From Mycolicibacter sp. MU0083 (GTDB taxonomy: Bacteria; Actinomycetota; Actinomycetes; Mycobacteriales; Mycobacteriaceae), in the NCBI RefSeq assembly GCF_963378075.1, contig NZ_OY726394.1:3658001-3722000 (forward strand): DNA of 64,000 nt, read 5' to 3'. Shown here piece by piece: positions 48,639-59,830 of the stretch; position 1 is the first letter of the stretch, and the number at the start of each line of letters is the position of its first letter. The position numbers were made by a program, and so were the translations under genes. Below the pieces are notes generated by a model. That model was not told where the DNA came from and made no database searches. It worked only from the letters and a program-made list of their open reading frames with translations.

Positions 48639-49904
48639 GTGGCCCTGTCGATCAGCGACCAGGAGCGGGCCGCGCTGGCGTCGGCGGCCGGGTTCGGGCT
48701 GTTCGCCGCGATCACCGGACGCCGGTCCCGCCGGTTCCCGGTGGGCGGCGCCATCCCGGCCGGCGCGCTGGCCTACACCAGCCGGCACCCGGTCCAGCCG
48801 CTGTCGGAAGTCGAGCGCGCCCTGCTGCTGTCGCTGATGGCCGGTGGCACCGGTTGGCACGACGGCATCACGCATCACCCCGGGTACGCGCCCGCGCTGC
48901 CGAACTATCCCGGCAGTGCCACCGGGCGGGCCATGCCGTCGGCGGCCGGGTTCCACACCAGCCAGTTGTTCTTCACCGACGACAGCGGCTGTTACCTGCT
49001 GCCCACCCGCGATCAGCCGTACCGCGAATTCGACACCATCGAGGATTGGATCAGCCGTACCGCCGATTCCTATGTGCAGCTGTCTGATTCACGACTGGTG
49101 TTGCCCCGCGAGGAGCCCTACATGGAGGGCCACAACACCTGGATCGGCAACCATCCGGGCAGCCTGTTGGCCTTCAACGTGGCGGATCTCGCCGAGCACC
49201 TGTTGGAGAACCTGTGGTTCTTCGCCGCCAACGGCTACGCCGTCCGCGATGACATCAACGGCCGCGATATCCCGGGCGTGCAGGAGTTTTCGCAGTTGGC
49301 GCACGCCGACGACCCGATGCCGCTGTCGTTCGTCGAGCAGTACACCCTGACCGAGGCCAGCGCCGAATTGTCCATCGCCGCCCACAACGGGGCGCTGGGC
49401 CTGCAGGCGATGGGTTTGGGCGGCTGGATCTTCGACGGGTTGGATCGCGTCTCGGTGCTGAACGGATTCGGTTTCGTCGCCGACGACGACCCGCGCTGTG
49501 GTCCCAAAAGACCAGCACAGCCGAACATCACCGGTCTGCCCGGCTATTTCGAGACGCTCAGCCCGCCGCACGTGGCCACGGTCGCCGAGGGCGTGCAGAA
49601 GCTGGTGGCCCGCAAGTTCGGTCCGGGCGGGCCGTCGCACCCGCAGACACCGGGGCCGTGGATCGACAGCGCACGGGTCCGGGGTTCGGCGCTGCCTGCC
49701 GACGGTATCGCCGAGTTGGTCACCTGCCAGGCGTCCTACATCTACGACACCTTCGGGAAGCTGCCCGGCACCGTGCCGACCGTGCACGCCCTGATGTACC
49801 TGCAGGCCCAGCACCTGGACACCGATTTCTACGACGAGTTCTACTCGCCCGGCGCGTACCTGCGCACCCATGCCGAGCACCAGCGATGCTGGCACACATC
49901 ATGA
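48639..49904 (+). CDS. Unrecognised 421-residue soluble protein
   Basis: I do not recognise the family. The protein starts from GTG at 48639, nine bases after the hemophore gene, so it is cotranscribed. It lacks a signal peptide and membrane helices. It contains a His-rich, possibly metal- or cofactor-binding stretch near residue 75 (GGTGWHDGITHHPGYAP), HTSQLFFTDDSGCYLLPTRD, a DGxDR-like DGLDRVSVLNGFGF, CQASYIYDTFGKLPG and a C-terminal HLDTDFYDEFYSPGAYLRTH. Codon use and GC3 look native. The early part (SEVERALLLSLMAGGTGWH) has a faint nitroreductase-like flavour that I would not rely on. Its 3' end overlaps the opposing membrane-protein gene by six bases. Confidence 0.7.
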   Translation: MALSISDQERAALASAAGFGLFAAITGRRSRRFPVGGAIPAGALAYTSRHPVQPLSEVERALLLSLMAGGTGWHDGITHHPGYAPALPNYPGSATGRAMPSAAGFHTSQLFFTDDSGCYLLPTRDQPYREFDTIEDWISRTADSYVQLSDSRLVLPREEPYMEGHNTWIGNHPGSLLAFNVADLAEHLLENLWFFAANGYAVRDDINGRDIPGVQEFSQLAHADDPMPLSFVEQYTLTEASAELSIAAHNGALGLQAMGLGGWIFDGLDRVSVLNGFGFVADDDPRCGPKRPAQPNITGLPGYFETLSPPHVATVAEGVQKLVARKFGPGGPSHPQTPGPWIDSARVRGSALPADGIAELVTCQASYIYDTFGKLPGTVPTVHALMYLQAQHLDTDFYDEFYSPGAYLRTHAEHQRCWHTS

Positions 49905-50369
49905 CCGCGGGCGGACCCCGCCGATAACGGCGTAGGCCAGCCCCACCGCCAGCAACGCGAACTTGCCGAGGGCGGCGGTGCGCGCACGTCGGGCGTTGGC
50001 ATCGACGTCGACGCCGTCGAGCACCCGCAGCAGCGCCACACCTTCGATGGCGTCACCGGCCACCGAGCCGATCGGCAACAGCCGCAACGCGATCGGGTCA
50101 CCCCGGCGTACGCGAACCCGCTCCACGAGCAGCAGTCCGAAGACGCCGTAGGTCAGCATGTACCCGAAGTCCAGCCACAGCGACAGCCGCGCCCAGCGCC
50201 GGCCGTCCGATCCCCAGGTCTCCAGGATCTGCCCGGCGCGCTCGGCATTGCCGGCCAGTTCGAACGGGACGATTCCGGGACCACCGGTTTTGCGCATCCG
50301 GCGTTCCAGCTCCATCATCACCGCGCCGTAGCCGAGCCATGTCCCTGCCGCCCATGCCAATCGCCTCAT
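49899..50369 (-). CDS. Small polytopic membrane protein of unknown function
   Basis: 156 residues with hydrophobic segments at the N-terminus (LAWAAGTWLGYGAVM), middle (LSLWLDFGYMLTYGVFGLLLV), near 95 to 110 (LRLLPIGSVAGDAIEGVALLRVL) and C-terminus (ALLAVGLAYAVIGGV). A cytoplasmic basic loop RMRKTGG follows the first segment. ATG at 50369. It is a lone minus-strand gene, convergent with the 421-residue gene on its left and divergent from the alpha/beta hydrolase on its right, with about 30 bases between the latter two starts. No family name can be given with confidence. Confidence 0.65.
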   Translation of the reverse strand: MRRLAWAAGTWLGYGAVMMELERRMRKTGGPGIVPFELAGNAERAGQILETWGSDGRRWARLSLWLDFGYMLTYGVFGLLLVERVRVRRGDPIALRLLPIGSVAGDAIEGVALLRVLDGVDVDANARRARTAALGKFALLAVGLAYAVIGGVRPRS

Positions 50370-50402
50370 CCGCTGGATAGTAGTCGGCTAGTGTCCCGGT
50401 CC

Positions 50403-51260
50403 ATGAGCCGCGAGGATGTCACGTTCTCATCTGCCGGGACAGCCTGCGCGGGCTGGCTCTATCGCCCGGCCGATGCGTCCGCCGATGTCGCATGCGTGGT
50501 GATGGCACACGGATTCGCGTTGACCCGCAACGACGGCTTGGCCGGCTACGCCGAGGCGCTGACACGAGCCGGGGTGGCGGTGCTGGCCTACGACCACCGC
50601 TATCTGGGTGATTCGGAAGGCGAACCCCGGCAACGCATCCGGATGCCGGAGCAACTCACCGACCGGCTGGCCGCCATCGCATTCGCCCGGTCGCTGGCGG
50701 GTATCGATCCCGACCGGATCATCCTGTGGGGGTACTCGCTGAGCGGCGGCACTGCGGTGGACGCCGCGGTCGCCGACCCCCGGGTGGCCGGCGCGATCCT
50801 GCTCTGCCCGTTCCTGGACGGCAGATGGCGGACGCTGCGCGGATTGCGGATGGATCCGCGCAATGCACTGTGGCTGACCGTGCAAGGGATGCGCGACGCC
50901 CTGGTGTCGGCCTCCGCAGCCCCGGGCGATCACGGCGGGATGACGTTCCCCGGTGAACTGGAGGGATTCCTGTCGATTGTCGCGCCGGGTTGGCGTAACG
51001 AGGTGGGTGCTGGACTCGCGTTGCCGTTACCGCTCTGGCGTCCGGTCACCAAGGCGCGAAAGCTGGCCTGCCCGGTGCTGATTCAGGCCGGCGAGAGGGA
51101 CGGTTCGGTGTCAGCGCGGTCAATCGAGCAACTGGCCCGTCGAGCACCGCGAGTCACCCGCAAAAGCTATGACGTCGCCCATTTCGAGCCGTTCTCCGGT
51201 CGATCGGCCGCGATCATCGACGATCAGGCGGCCTGGCTCCGGGCCCTGTTGGGGGCGTGA
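50403..51260 (+). CDS. Alpha/beta hydrolase (S15/dienelactone-hydrolase-like)
   Basis: 285 residues from ATG 50403 (a GTG at 50391 is an alternative). Features: VVMAHGFALTRNDG (oxyanion hole), LAYDHRYLGDSEG, nucleophile Ser112 in GYSLSGG, and a C-terminal VAHFEPFSG with the probable catalytic His. The lack of a HGGGPG motif shows this is not HsaD, the meta-cleavage product hydrolase expected in the neighbouring operon. No signal peptide. It converges on hsaB with a one-base gap. The substrate is unknown; esters, acyl-peptides or polyketide-type esters are possible. Confidence 0.75.
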   Translation: MSREDVTFSSAGTACAGWLYRPADASADVACVVMAHGFALTRNDGLAGYAEALTRAGVAVLAYDHRYLGDSEGEPRQRIRMPEQLTDRLAAIAFARSLAGIDPDRIILWGYSLSGGTAVDAAVADPRVAGAILLCPFLDGRWRTLRGLRMDPRNALWLTVQGMRDALVSASAAPGDHGGMTFPGELEGFLSIVAPGWRNEVGAGLALPLPLWRPVTKARKLACPVLIQAGERDGSVSARSIEQLARRAPRVTRKSYDVAHFEPFSGRSAAIIDDQAAWLRALLGA

Positions 51261-51261
51261 T

Positions 51262-51834
51262 TTACAGCCAGGTGTCGTCGGTGGTGGCGGTCAGGAACGC
51301 CTCGAGGTCGTCGCGCCAGTGCGCCGGGGTGGTCTTGTCCGGTTCGATGCCGGTGTAGTCGCCGCGGTAGAACAGCAGCGGGCGGGGCTTGACCTCCGGG
51401 ACATCCGAAAGCGACTGCACCGCACCGAAGACCACGAAGTGGTCGCCGCCGTCGTGCACCGAGGCCACCGTGCAGTCGATGTGGGCCAGCGACCCGGCCA
51501 GGATCGGCGACCCCAGCGGTGACGGCTCCCAGTCCACACCGGCGAACTTGTCCGGCTCACGGGAGCCGAACCGGGCGCAGACGTCCTTCTGCTCCTCGGC
51601 GAGGATGTTGACGCAGAACTTCCCGCTGGACTCGATGGCCTGCCAGGACCGGGACTGCTTGGTCGGGCAGAACAGCACCAGCGGCGGATCCAGGCTCAGC
51701 GCGGCGAACGACTGGCAGGCGAACCCGACCGGCGTCCCGTCGTCGACGGTGGTGATGATCGTGATGCCGGTGGCGAACTGACCCAGCGCGTTGCGGAACG
51801 CGCGCGGGTCGATCGACGGTTCGGACACCGCCAC
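51262..51834 (-). CDS. hsaB: Flavin reductase HsaB
   Basis: 190-residue FMN-binding flavin reductase domain protein (Rv3567c, 187 aa): RAFRNALGQFATGITIITT at the N-terminus, GFACQSFAALSLDPPLVLF and the reductase-type HIDCTVASVHDGGDHFVVFG. It supplies reduced FMN to the oxygenase HsaA, which hydroxylates 3-HSA to 3,4-DHSA in ring A degradation. GTG at 51834 is directly adjacent to the hsaC stop at 51835, so the genes are coupled. In M. tuberculosis nat follows hsaB on the same strand; here the operon ends and meets a converging gene instead. Confidence 0.92.
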   Translation of the reverse strand: MAVSEPSIDPRAFRNALGQFATGITIITTVDDGTPVGFACQSFAALSLDPPLVLFCPTKQSRSWQAIESSGKFCVNILAEEQKDVCARFGSREPDKFAGVDWEPSPLGSPILAGSLAHIDCTVASVHDGGDHFVVFGAVQSLSDVPEVKPRPLLFYRGDYTGIEPDKTTPAHWRDDLEAFLTATTDDTWL

Positions 51835-53938
<2,104 letters not shown>

Positions 53939-54002
53939 TAGATTGCCTTCCAGGAGTGAACAGGTTCTCCGGCGGTGTTTTCCAACCACCCTAGAGTGAG
54001 AT

Positions 54003-54016
54003 TAGAACACGTTCCG
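54003..54016. promoter_or_regulatory. KstR-like box upstream of hsaA
   Basis: TAGAACACGTTCCG matches TnnAACnnGTTnnA except at the last base. It lies 65 bases upstream of the hsaA start in the hsaA/kshB divergent promoter and probably acts with the perfect box at 54071. Confidence 0.6.
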
Positions 54017-54070
54017 ATTTGTGTCGAGCAGGGCGTTCCTGCAGTTGGTAGCGATACCGGAGCGCTTTTC

Positions 54071-54084
54071 TGTAACCTGTTCTA
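54071..54084. promoter_or_regulatory. KstR operator abutting kshB start
   Basis: TGTAACCTGTTCTA fits the KstR consensus TnnAACnnGTTnnA fully and ends three bases before the kshB ATG at 54088. Such proximity implies a leaderless or very short-leader kshB transcript blocked directly by KstR. Confidence 0.8.
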
Positions 54085-54087
54085 GTT

Positions 54088-55200
54088 ATGACCGAAGATG
54101 AAGGGCGGGCCGTGACGGAGACCATTCCGGACGAACCACTCGGTGCTCACGTGCTGGAACTGCAGATCACCGAAGTCGTCACCGAGACCGACGACGCGCG
54201 CTCGCTGGTCTTCGGCGTCCCCGACGGCCCGGACGACCCGGAGATTCCGGCGCAGCGCCTGCAGTACTCGCCGGGCCAGTTCCTGACCCTGCGCATTCCC
54301 AGCGATCGCACCGGTTCGGTGGCCCGCTGCTACTCCCTGTGCAGTTCGCCGTTCACCGATGACGCGCTGGCTGTCACCGTCAAGCGCACCGCCGACGGCT
54401 ACGCATCCAACTGGCTGTGCGACAACGCCCGCCCCGGGATGCGGGTGCACGTGCTGGCCCCCTCGGGAACGTTCGTGCCCAAATCGCTGGACACCGACTT
54501 CCTGCTGCTGGCCGCCGGCAGCGGCATCACCCCGATGATGGCGATCGCCAAGTCGGCGCTGTCGCAGGGCACCGGCAAGGTGAAGCTGTTGTACGCCAAC
54601 CGTGACGAGCGATCGGTGATCTTCGGCGCCGCGCTGCGCGAACTGGTGGCGCAGTACCCCGACCGGTTGACCGTCGTGCACTGGCTGGAGTCGGTGCAGG
54701 GCCTGCCCACCCCCGCGGCGCTGGCCAACCTGGTGGCCCCGTTCGCCGACCGCCAGGTCTTCATCTGCGGGCCGGGCCCGTTCATGCAGGCCGCCCGCGA
54801 GGCGCTGGAGACCTGCAAGGTCCCCGCCGAGCAGGTGCACCTGGAGGTGTTCAAGTCGCTGGACAGCGACCCGTTCGCCGCGGTCAAGATCACCGAGGCA
54901 CCCGAGGGCGAGCAGGCCCAGCCGCCGGCCACCCTCATCGTCGAACTCGACGGCGAGAAGCACGAGCTGGCCTGGCCCCGCCACGTCAAACTGCTCGACC
55001 TGCTGCTCGACAAGGGCCTCGACGCCCCGTTCTCCTGCCGCGAAGGACACTGCGGCGCCTGCGCCTGCGACCTGAAGAGCGGCAAGGTCAGCATGGAGAT
55101 CAACGACGTCCTCGAACCCCAGGATCTCGCCGAGGGCCTGATCCTGGGCTGCCAGGCCCGCCCCGAGACCGATTCGGTGGAAGTGACCTACGACGAGTGA
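54088..55200 (+). CDS. kshB: 3-ketosteroid 9-alpha-hydroxylase reductase KshB
   Basis: 370-residue Rieske-oxygenase reductase. N-terminal FAD domain with RCYSLCSSPF (FAD-binding RxYS), NAD-binding domain with LLAAGSGITPMMA and FICGPGPFMQ, and a C-terminal plant-type [2Fe-2S] ferredoxin domain with CREGHCGACAC and a fourth Cys near GCQA. It transfers electrons from NADH to KshA, which hydroxylates the steroid at C9 to start ring B opening. Rv3571 has 358 aa. The gene is divergent to hsaA with KstR boxes between. KshA is not in this window. Confidence 0.93.
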   Translation: MTEDEGRAVTETIPDEPLGAHVLELQITEVVTETDDARSLVFGVPDGPDDPEIPAQRLQYSPGQFLTLRIPSDRTGSVARCYSLCSSPFTDDALAVTVKRTADGYASNWLCDNARPGMRVHVLAPSGTFVPKSLDTDFLLLAAGSGITPMMAIAKSALSQGTGKVKLLYANRDERSVIFGAALRELVAQYPDRLTVVHWLESVQGLPTPAALANLVAPFADRQVFICGPGPFMQAAREALETCKVPAEQVHLEVFKSLDSDPFAAVKITEAPEGEQAQPPATLIVELDGEKHELAWPRHVKLLDLLLDKGLDAPFSCREGHCGACACDLKSGKVSMEINDVLEPQDLAEGLILGCQARPETDSVEVTYDE

Positions 55201-55223
55201 TCCCACGGCTAGGTTGGTGCGAC

Positions 55224-55781
55224 ATGAGACGGTTGCTGACGGTGCCGGCGGCGCTGCTGCTGTTGGCCGCGCTGGTCCCGCCCGCGATCTCCTCGGCGGC
55301 AAGCGACACCAAGACCTCACTGTTCCCTGTCAACGAGTTCGACCAGCTGCAGACCCACAGCTGGGTCGACTGCAGCGCGCCCCCGCTGTGCCGGTTCACC
55401 GTCGGGGTGCAGTTGCAGACGCCCGACGGCATGCGGGGATTCCCGCCGGACCTGTGGGCGCGCCAGAGCACCGAGATCCGCTCATCGAAGCGATCGGCCT
55501 ACCTCGACGTGCACACCGACGGCGGCGAGGGCTGGTTCAAGGACCGGGGCGGCCCGGGCACCAAGGTGTTCAAGGACGGCACCGGCGCGGTGATCCAGTC
55601 GATGTACTACGGCGAGGGCCCGCCGGAGAAATACCAGACCAACGGCAGCATCGACGTCTTGGAGTACAGCACCGGCCGGCCCAAGACCGACGCCAACGTG
55701 ATCGTCTGCACGCACGTCCAGGTGGTGTACGCCGGAGTCAACCTGACCACACCGTCCACCTGCGCCCAGACGGTGTTCTGA
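55224..55781 (+). CDS. Exported protein of unknown function (Rv3572 counterpart)
   Basis: 185 residues from the ATG at 55224; a GTG overlapping the kshB stop at 55197 would add nine residues before the signal peptide. The signal peptide is MRRLLTVPAALLLLAALVPP with cleavage near SSAAS. The mature part contains WVDCSAPPLCRF and a C-terminal VIVCTHVQVVYAGVNLTTPSTC, four Cys that could form two disulphides. It sits where Rv3572 follows kshB in M. tuberculosis, and its length is similar. Function unknown. The stop converges on the nitrate reductase gene, ten bases away. Confidence 0.8.
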   Translation: MRRLLTVPAALLLLAALVPPAISSAASDTKTSLFPVNEFDQLQTHSWVDCSAPPLCRFTVGVQLQTPDGMRGFPPDLWARQSTEIRSSKRSAYLDVHTDGGEGWFKDRGGPGTKVFKDGTGAVIQSMYYGEGPPEKYQTNGSIDVLEYSTGRPKTDANVIVCTHVQVVYAGVNLTTPSTCAQTVF

Positions 55782-55791
55782 GCCGTCTGAT

Positions 55792-58700
55792 TCAGTACAC
55801 GTCGCGCTGGTAGCGGCCGGCCGACGCCAACGCCCGGATCTGCCCCCTGGCCGCCTCGGGATCAAGACCACCGTGCTGTCCGGCGATCTCGACCAGGGTG
55901 GCATCCACCGCCTTCGCCATGCGCTGGGCGTCGCCGCAGACATACAGGTGCGCGCCGTCCTGCAACCACCGCCACAGCTGTGCACCGCGCCGGCGCATCA
56001 GGTGCTGCACATAGACCTTCTCGGGCTGGTCGCGGGAGAACGCCAGGTCCAGTTCGGTGAGGAATCCGTCGGCGTGCATGCCGGTGATCTCGTCGCGGTA
56101 GTAGAAGTCGGTGGCCGCGTGCTGCTCGCCGAAGAACAACCAGTTGCGCCCGGTGTGGCCCAGTGCGCGCCGCTCGTGCAGGAACCCGCGGAACGGGGCG
56201 ATCCCGGTTCCGGGGCCCACCATGATCATCGGGGTGTCCGGATCGGCCGGCGGCCGGAAATGATTGGCCTTCTGCACGAAGATCCCGACCCCGTCCCGGG
56301 CGGCGTCGGCCAGATAGGTCGAGCAGACCCCGCGTCGGGGACGGCCCCGGAAGTCGTAGCGCACCGTCGACACGGTCAGCTGGATTCGGCGCGGGTCGTG
56401 TTTGGGACTCGACGAGATCGAATACAGCCGCGGTTGAAGGGGTTTGAGGACCGCGAGCCAGTCTTCGGCGGAGACCCGGACCGGAAACTCGGCGAGCAGG
56501 TCGACCTGGTGACGCCCCCAGGCCCAGTCGGCGAACGCGGCCTTGTTCCCCGGTTGGACCAGCTCGGCCAGTTCGACGCTGCCGCTGCGCTCGGCGACGA
56601 ACCGGACCAGGTCCGGGTTGACCCGGGCGATCGCGAGCCGTTCCCGCAGCGCATCGCGCAACACCATCAGCTGCCCGCCGGTGACCTCCACGACTGTGTC
56701 ACCGTCCAGCCCGGTGACGGCCAGCCATTCCTCGACCAGATCGAGGTGGTGCCGCGGCCAGACCCCCAGGGCGTCGCCGGCCTGATAGTCCACGGTGTTC
56801 TCCGGCAGCGCGAAAGCCAACTGCCGCACGTCTTTCGCCGAGCCCGGCCCGCTGAGCCTGGTATTGACGACCAACGAGGTGATCAGCGGATTCTTCTTAC
56901 CGTAGGACAGCGGCGTCACCGGCGCCACAGCCGCGGAGACGCCCGGGGTGGCAACGAGGGCCCCGCAGACGTTCGTCAGCCACCCGGTGGCCGCCGCCTC
57001 GTAGTCGGGTTCGCAGTCCACCCGGTCGGTGAGGCGGTGCGCGCCGAGTTCGGCCAGTCGCTCGTCGAGTCTGCGCCCGTGGCCGCAGAAGTCGTCGTAG
57101 TTGGAATCGCCCAACGCCAGCACCGCGTAGCGGGTGTCGGGCAGTCGGGGTGCGTCGGCCGCGTTGAGCGACTCCCACAGCGCCGCACCGTTGTCCGGCG
57201 GGTCGCCGTCACCGGTGGTGCTGGTGATCAGCAGGAGCGTCGACGCGCCCGCCAGATCAGCGACCGGGAAATCGTCCATGCCGCACAGCCTGACCGCCAG
57301 GCCGGCCTGGCCCAGCTGCGCCGCGCACCGCGCCGCGGCGTCTTCGGCGGTGCCGGTCTGCGAGGCCCACAACACCGCGACGGGCGCACGCGATGCGTCG
57401 CCGGTCGGCGCCGAAACCTCCGGCGGCGGCAGGTAGCTCGCGTCTGCCGGGGCCGGCGCAGACCGACCGGCGACCCGGGCAAGAGTGACCGCACAGGCCT
57501 TGTATTCCGGCTGCCGCGATACCGGGTCGACGGCATCGTTGGTGACCGCATTGATCGCCAGGTATTCGCCGAAGGCGTCGTTCCAGTGGAACGACGCGAA
57601 GCAGTCCCCGGGCCGTACCCGGTCGCTGACCAGCGCCGGCAGCACGGCGCGGCCCCGGCGCGAGGCGATCTCCACCGCGTCGTCGTCGACGACGCCCAGT
57701 CGGGCGGCGTCGTCGGGGTGGATCTCCACGAACGGTCCCGGGTTGAGCCGGTTGAGTCGAGCGACCTTTCCGGTCTTGGTCATGGTGTGCCATTGATGGG
57801 GCAGGCGGCCGGTGTTGAGCAGGAACGGGTAGTCGCCGTCGGGCATCTCGTCGGGCAGCAGGTGCGGGCGGGCGAAGAACACCGCGCGGCCGTCGTCGGT
57901 GGGGAACGCCAATCGCGGCGCGGCGCCGGCGGTGAGGTAGCGGATCGGGTGACGGTCCCGGCGGTCGCCGGGCGGGCAGGGCCATTGGACCGGCGTGCGG
58001 CGCAGCCGCCGATAGCTGATGCCGCGCAGGTCGTAGCCGGTCCTGGGGTTGGCGAATCGCTTGATCTCGTCGAAGACGTCCTCGGCGCAGGCGTAGTCGA
58101 ATGCTTCGGCGTAGCCCATCTCGGCGGCGACGCGGGCGATGATCTGCCAGTCCGGTAGCGCCTCCCCCGGCGCGTCGACCGCCTTGGTGAACAGGGTGAG
58201 GTTGCGTTCGGAGTTGACCATCACCCCCTCGGACTCGGTCCACAGCGCCGCCGGCAGCAGCACGTCCGCGTAGGCGGTGGTCTCGGTCTCGGTGAACGCT
58301 TCCTGGGCGATCACCAGCTCGGCACGCTCGAGCGCCGCCAGGACGGTCTTGCGATTCGCCACGGTGGCAACGGGATTGGTGCAGATGATCCAGCATGCCT
58401 TGATCCGGCCGTCGGCCATCTGCTCGAACATGTCGATGGCACCGGCATCCCCGTCGGTGCGCAGCGATCCGCGCGGGACGCCCCAGGCGTCCTCGACGAA
58501 GGCACGATCCTCGGCATCGGCCGCACTGCGCTGCCCGGGCAGTCCCGACCCCAGGTATCCCATCTCCCGGCCGCCCATCGCATTGGGCTGCCCGGTGAGT
58601 GAGAACGGGCCGCTGCCGGTCCGGCAGATCGCCCCGGTGGCCAGGTGCAGGTTGCACAGTGCGTTGGTGTTCCAGGTGCCGTGGGTGGACTGGTTGAGCC

Positions 58701-59634
58701 CCATCGTCCAGCAGCTCATCCAGTTGGCGGCCTGCCCGATCCACGTTGCGGCGGTGCGGATGTCGGCTTCGGGGATGCCGGTGATCGCCGCTACCGTCTC
58801 GGGCCGGTATTGCTCGAGGAAGTCGGGCATCACCTCCCAGCCCCGGGTGAACTCGGCGATGAACGCGTCATCGGTGTACCCGTCGGCGACGATCAGGTGC
58901 AGCAGTCCGTTCAGCAGCGCCAGGTCGGTGCCGGGCGCGATCTGCAGGAAAAGGTCGGCCTTGTCCGCGGTGGCACTGCGCCGCGGGTCGACCACGATCA
59001 GTTTGGCGCCGGCCTTGACGCGGTCCATCATCCGCAGGAACAGGATCGGGTGGCAGTCGGCCATGTTGGCGCCGGTCACGAAGAACACGTCGGCGTGCTC
59101 GAAGTCCTGATAGGAGCCGGGCGGGCCGTCGGCTCCCAGGGACTGCTTGTAGCCGGTGCTCGCGCCGGACATGCACAGCCGGGAGTTGGACTCGATCCGG
59201 TTGGTGCCGATGAAGCCCTTGGCCAGCTTGTTCGCCAGATACTGTGCCTCGAGCGACATCTGGCCGGAGACGTAGAGTGCGACGGCGTCGGGCCCGTGTT
59301 CGTCGACGATCGCCCGCAGCCGGGTCGCGCAGTGCGTGATGGCGGTGTCGATCCCGGTCGGTTCGGCCGGTTCGTCTCGGGCCGAACGCAGCAACGCCGA
59401 GGACATCCGGCCGGGCGCGGCCAGCATGTCGGCGGTCGTCGCGCCTTTGGTGCACAGCCTGCCGAAGTTCGCCGGGTGCGCCTTGTCCCCGATCGCTTTC
59501 GCCACCCGGCGGCGCCCGGTGGCCGGATCGGTCTCGACCTGCAGCACCAGGCCGCAGCCGACGCCGCAGTAGGCGCACAACGTCGCCACGGATTCGGTGG
59601 TCCCGGGGACCCGGGGGTCGTCTTGCACGGGCAC
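55792..59634 (-). CDS. Assimilatory nitrate reductase fused to flavodoxin-FAD/NADPH reductase (NasN-type)
   Basis: About 1280 residues. The N-terminal molybdopterin oxidoreductase part has the [4Fe-4S] cysteines CAYCGVGC and LCTKG, [24 protein letters not shown] and [13 protein letters not shown] (Moco domain to about residue 715). After a Pro/Ala linker comes a flavodoxin-like domain ([17 protein letters not shown]), then a CysJ-type reductase with [12 protein letters not shown] (FAD), [12 protein letters not shown] and [14 protein letters not shown] (NADPH). This is the single-chain assimilatory nitrate reductase layout reported for M. smegmatis NasN. GTG at 59634 has AGGAGG eight bases upstream; GTG at 59643 overlaps that site and is less likely. 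Its place inside a steroid island is unusual. Confidence 0.88.
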   Translation of the reverse strand: MPVQDDPRVPGTTESVATLCAYCGVGCGLVLQVETDPATGRRRVAKAIGDKAHPANFGRLCTKGATTADMLAAPGRMSSALLRSARDEPAEPTGIDTAITHCATRLRAIVDEHGPDAVALYVSGQMSLEAQYLANKLAKGFIGTNRIESNSRLCMSGASTGYKQSLGADGPPGSYQDFEHADVFFVTGANMADCHPILFLRMMDRVKAGAKLIVVDPRRSATADKADLFLQIAPGTDLALLNGLLHLIVADGYTDDAFIAEFTRGWEVMPDFLEQYRPETVAAITGIPEADIRTAATWIGQAANWMSCWTMGLNQSTHGTWNTNALCNLHLATGAICRTGSGPFSLTGQPNAMGGREMGYLGSGLPGQRSAADAEDRAFVEDAWGVPRGSLRTDGDAGAIDMFEQMADGRIKACWIICTNPVATVANRKTVLAALERAELVIAQEAFTETETTAYADVLLPAALWTESEGVMVNSERNLTLFTKAVDAPGEALPDWQIIARVAAEMGYAEAFDYACAEDVFDEIKRFANPRTGYDLRGISYRRLRRTPVQWPCPPGDRRDRHPIRYLTAGAAPRLAFPTDDGRAVFFARPHLLPDEMPDGDYPFLLNTGRLPHQWHTMTKTGKVARLNRLNPGPFVEIHPDDAARLGVVDDDAVEIASRRGRAVLPALVSDRVRPGDCFASFHWNDAFGEYLAINAVTNDAVDPVSRQPEYKACAVTLARVAGRSAPAPADASYLPPPEVSAPTGDASRAPVAVLWASQTGTAEDAAARCAAQLGQAGLAVRLCGMDDFPVADLAGASTLLLITSTTGDGDPPDNGAALWESLNAADAPRLPDTRYAVLALGDSNYDDFCGHGRRLDERLAELGAHRLTDRVDCEPDYEAAATGWLTNVCGALVATPGVSAAVAPVTPLSYGKKNPLITSLVVNTRLSGPGSAKDVRQLAFALPENTVDYQAGDALGVWPRHHLDLVEEWLAVTGLDGDTVVEVTGGQLMVLRDALRERLAIARVNPDLVRFVAERSGSVELAELVQPGNKAAFADWAWGRHQVDLLAEFPVRVSAEDWLAVLKPLQPRLYSISSSPKHDPRRIQLTVSTVRYDFRGRPRRGVCSTYLADAARDGVGIFVQKANHFRPPADPDTPMIMVGPGTGIAPFRGFLHERRALGHTGRNWLFFGEQHAATDFYYRDEITGMHADGFLTELDLAFSRDQPEKVYVQHLMRRRGAQLWRWLQDGAHLYVCGDAQRMAKAVDATLVEIAGQHGGLDPEAARGQIRALASAGRYQRDVY

Positions 59635-59792
59635 GGAGGGCACCTCCTACGGTCAGGGCCTTGCCGTTACCCTGCCGCCCGCACGTTTCAAGATCATTGC
59701 CGGACAATTACCACGCGTTGCGACATTCCTTCAGCGGCGCCGAGACAGCGCCTTGACCGGCGCATACGCCCCGGAATGTGATCTTGACCCGA

Positions 59793-59813
59793 CCCGCCGC
59801 CGACTGTGGCGGG
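59793..59813 (-). terminator. Possible hairpin after fadE34
   Basis: CCCGCC (59793-59798) pairs with GGCGGG (59808-59813) across a nine-base loop, in the spacer just after the fadE34 stop on the minus strand. There is no U-tract, so it is a weak candidate. The rest of 59635-59830 must hold the nitrate reductase promoter; a partial GAAAC element is seen on the minus strand, but no complete GlnR box could be assigned. Confidence 0.25.
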
Positions 59814-59830
59814 GGCCGGGCCCGCGGGGG

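Noticed and set aside
50403..51260. Alpha/beta hydrolase as a relocated HsaD
   Set aside because: It lacks the HGGGPG oxyanion motif and the C-C hydrolase pattern, lies on the opposite strand and resembles S15/dienelactone-type hydrolases.
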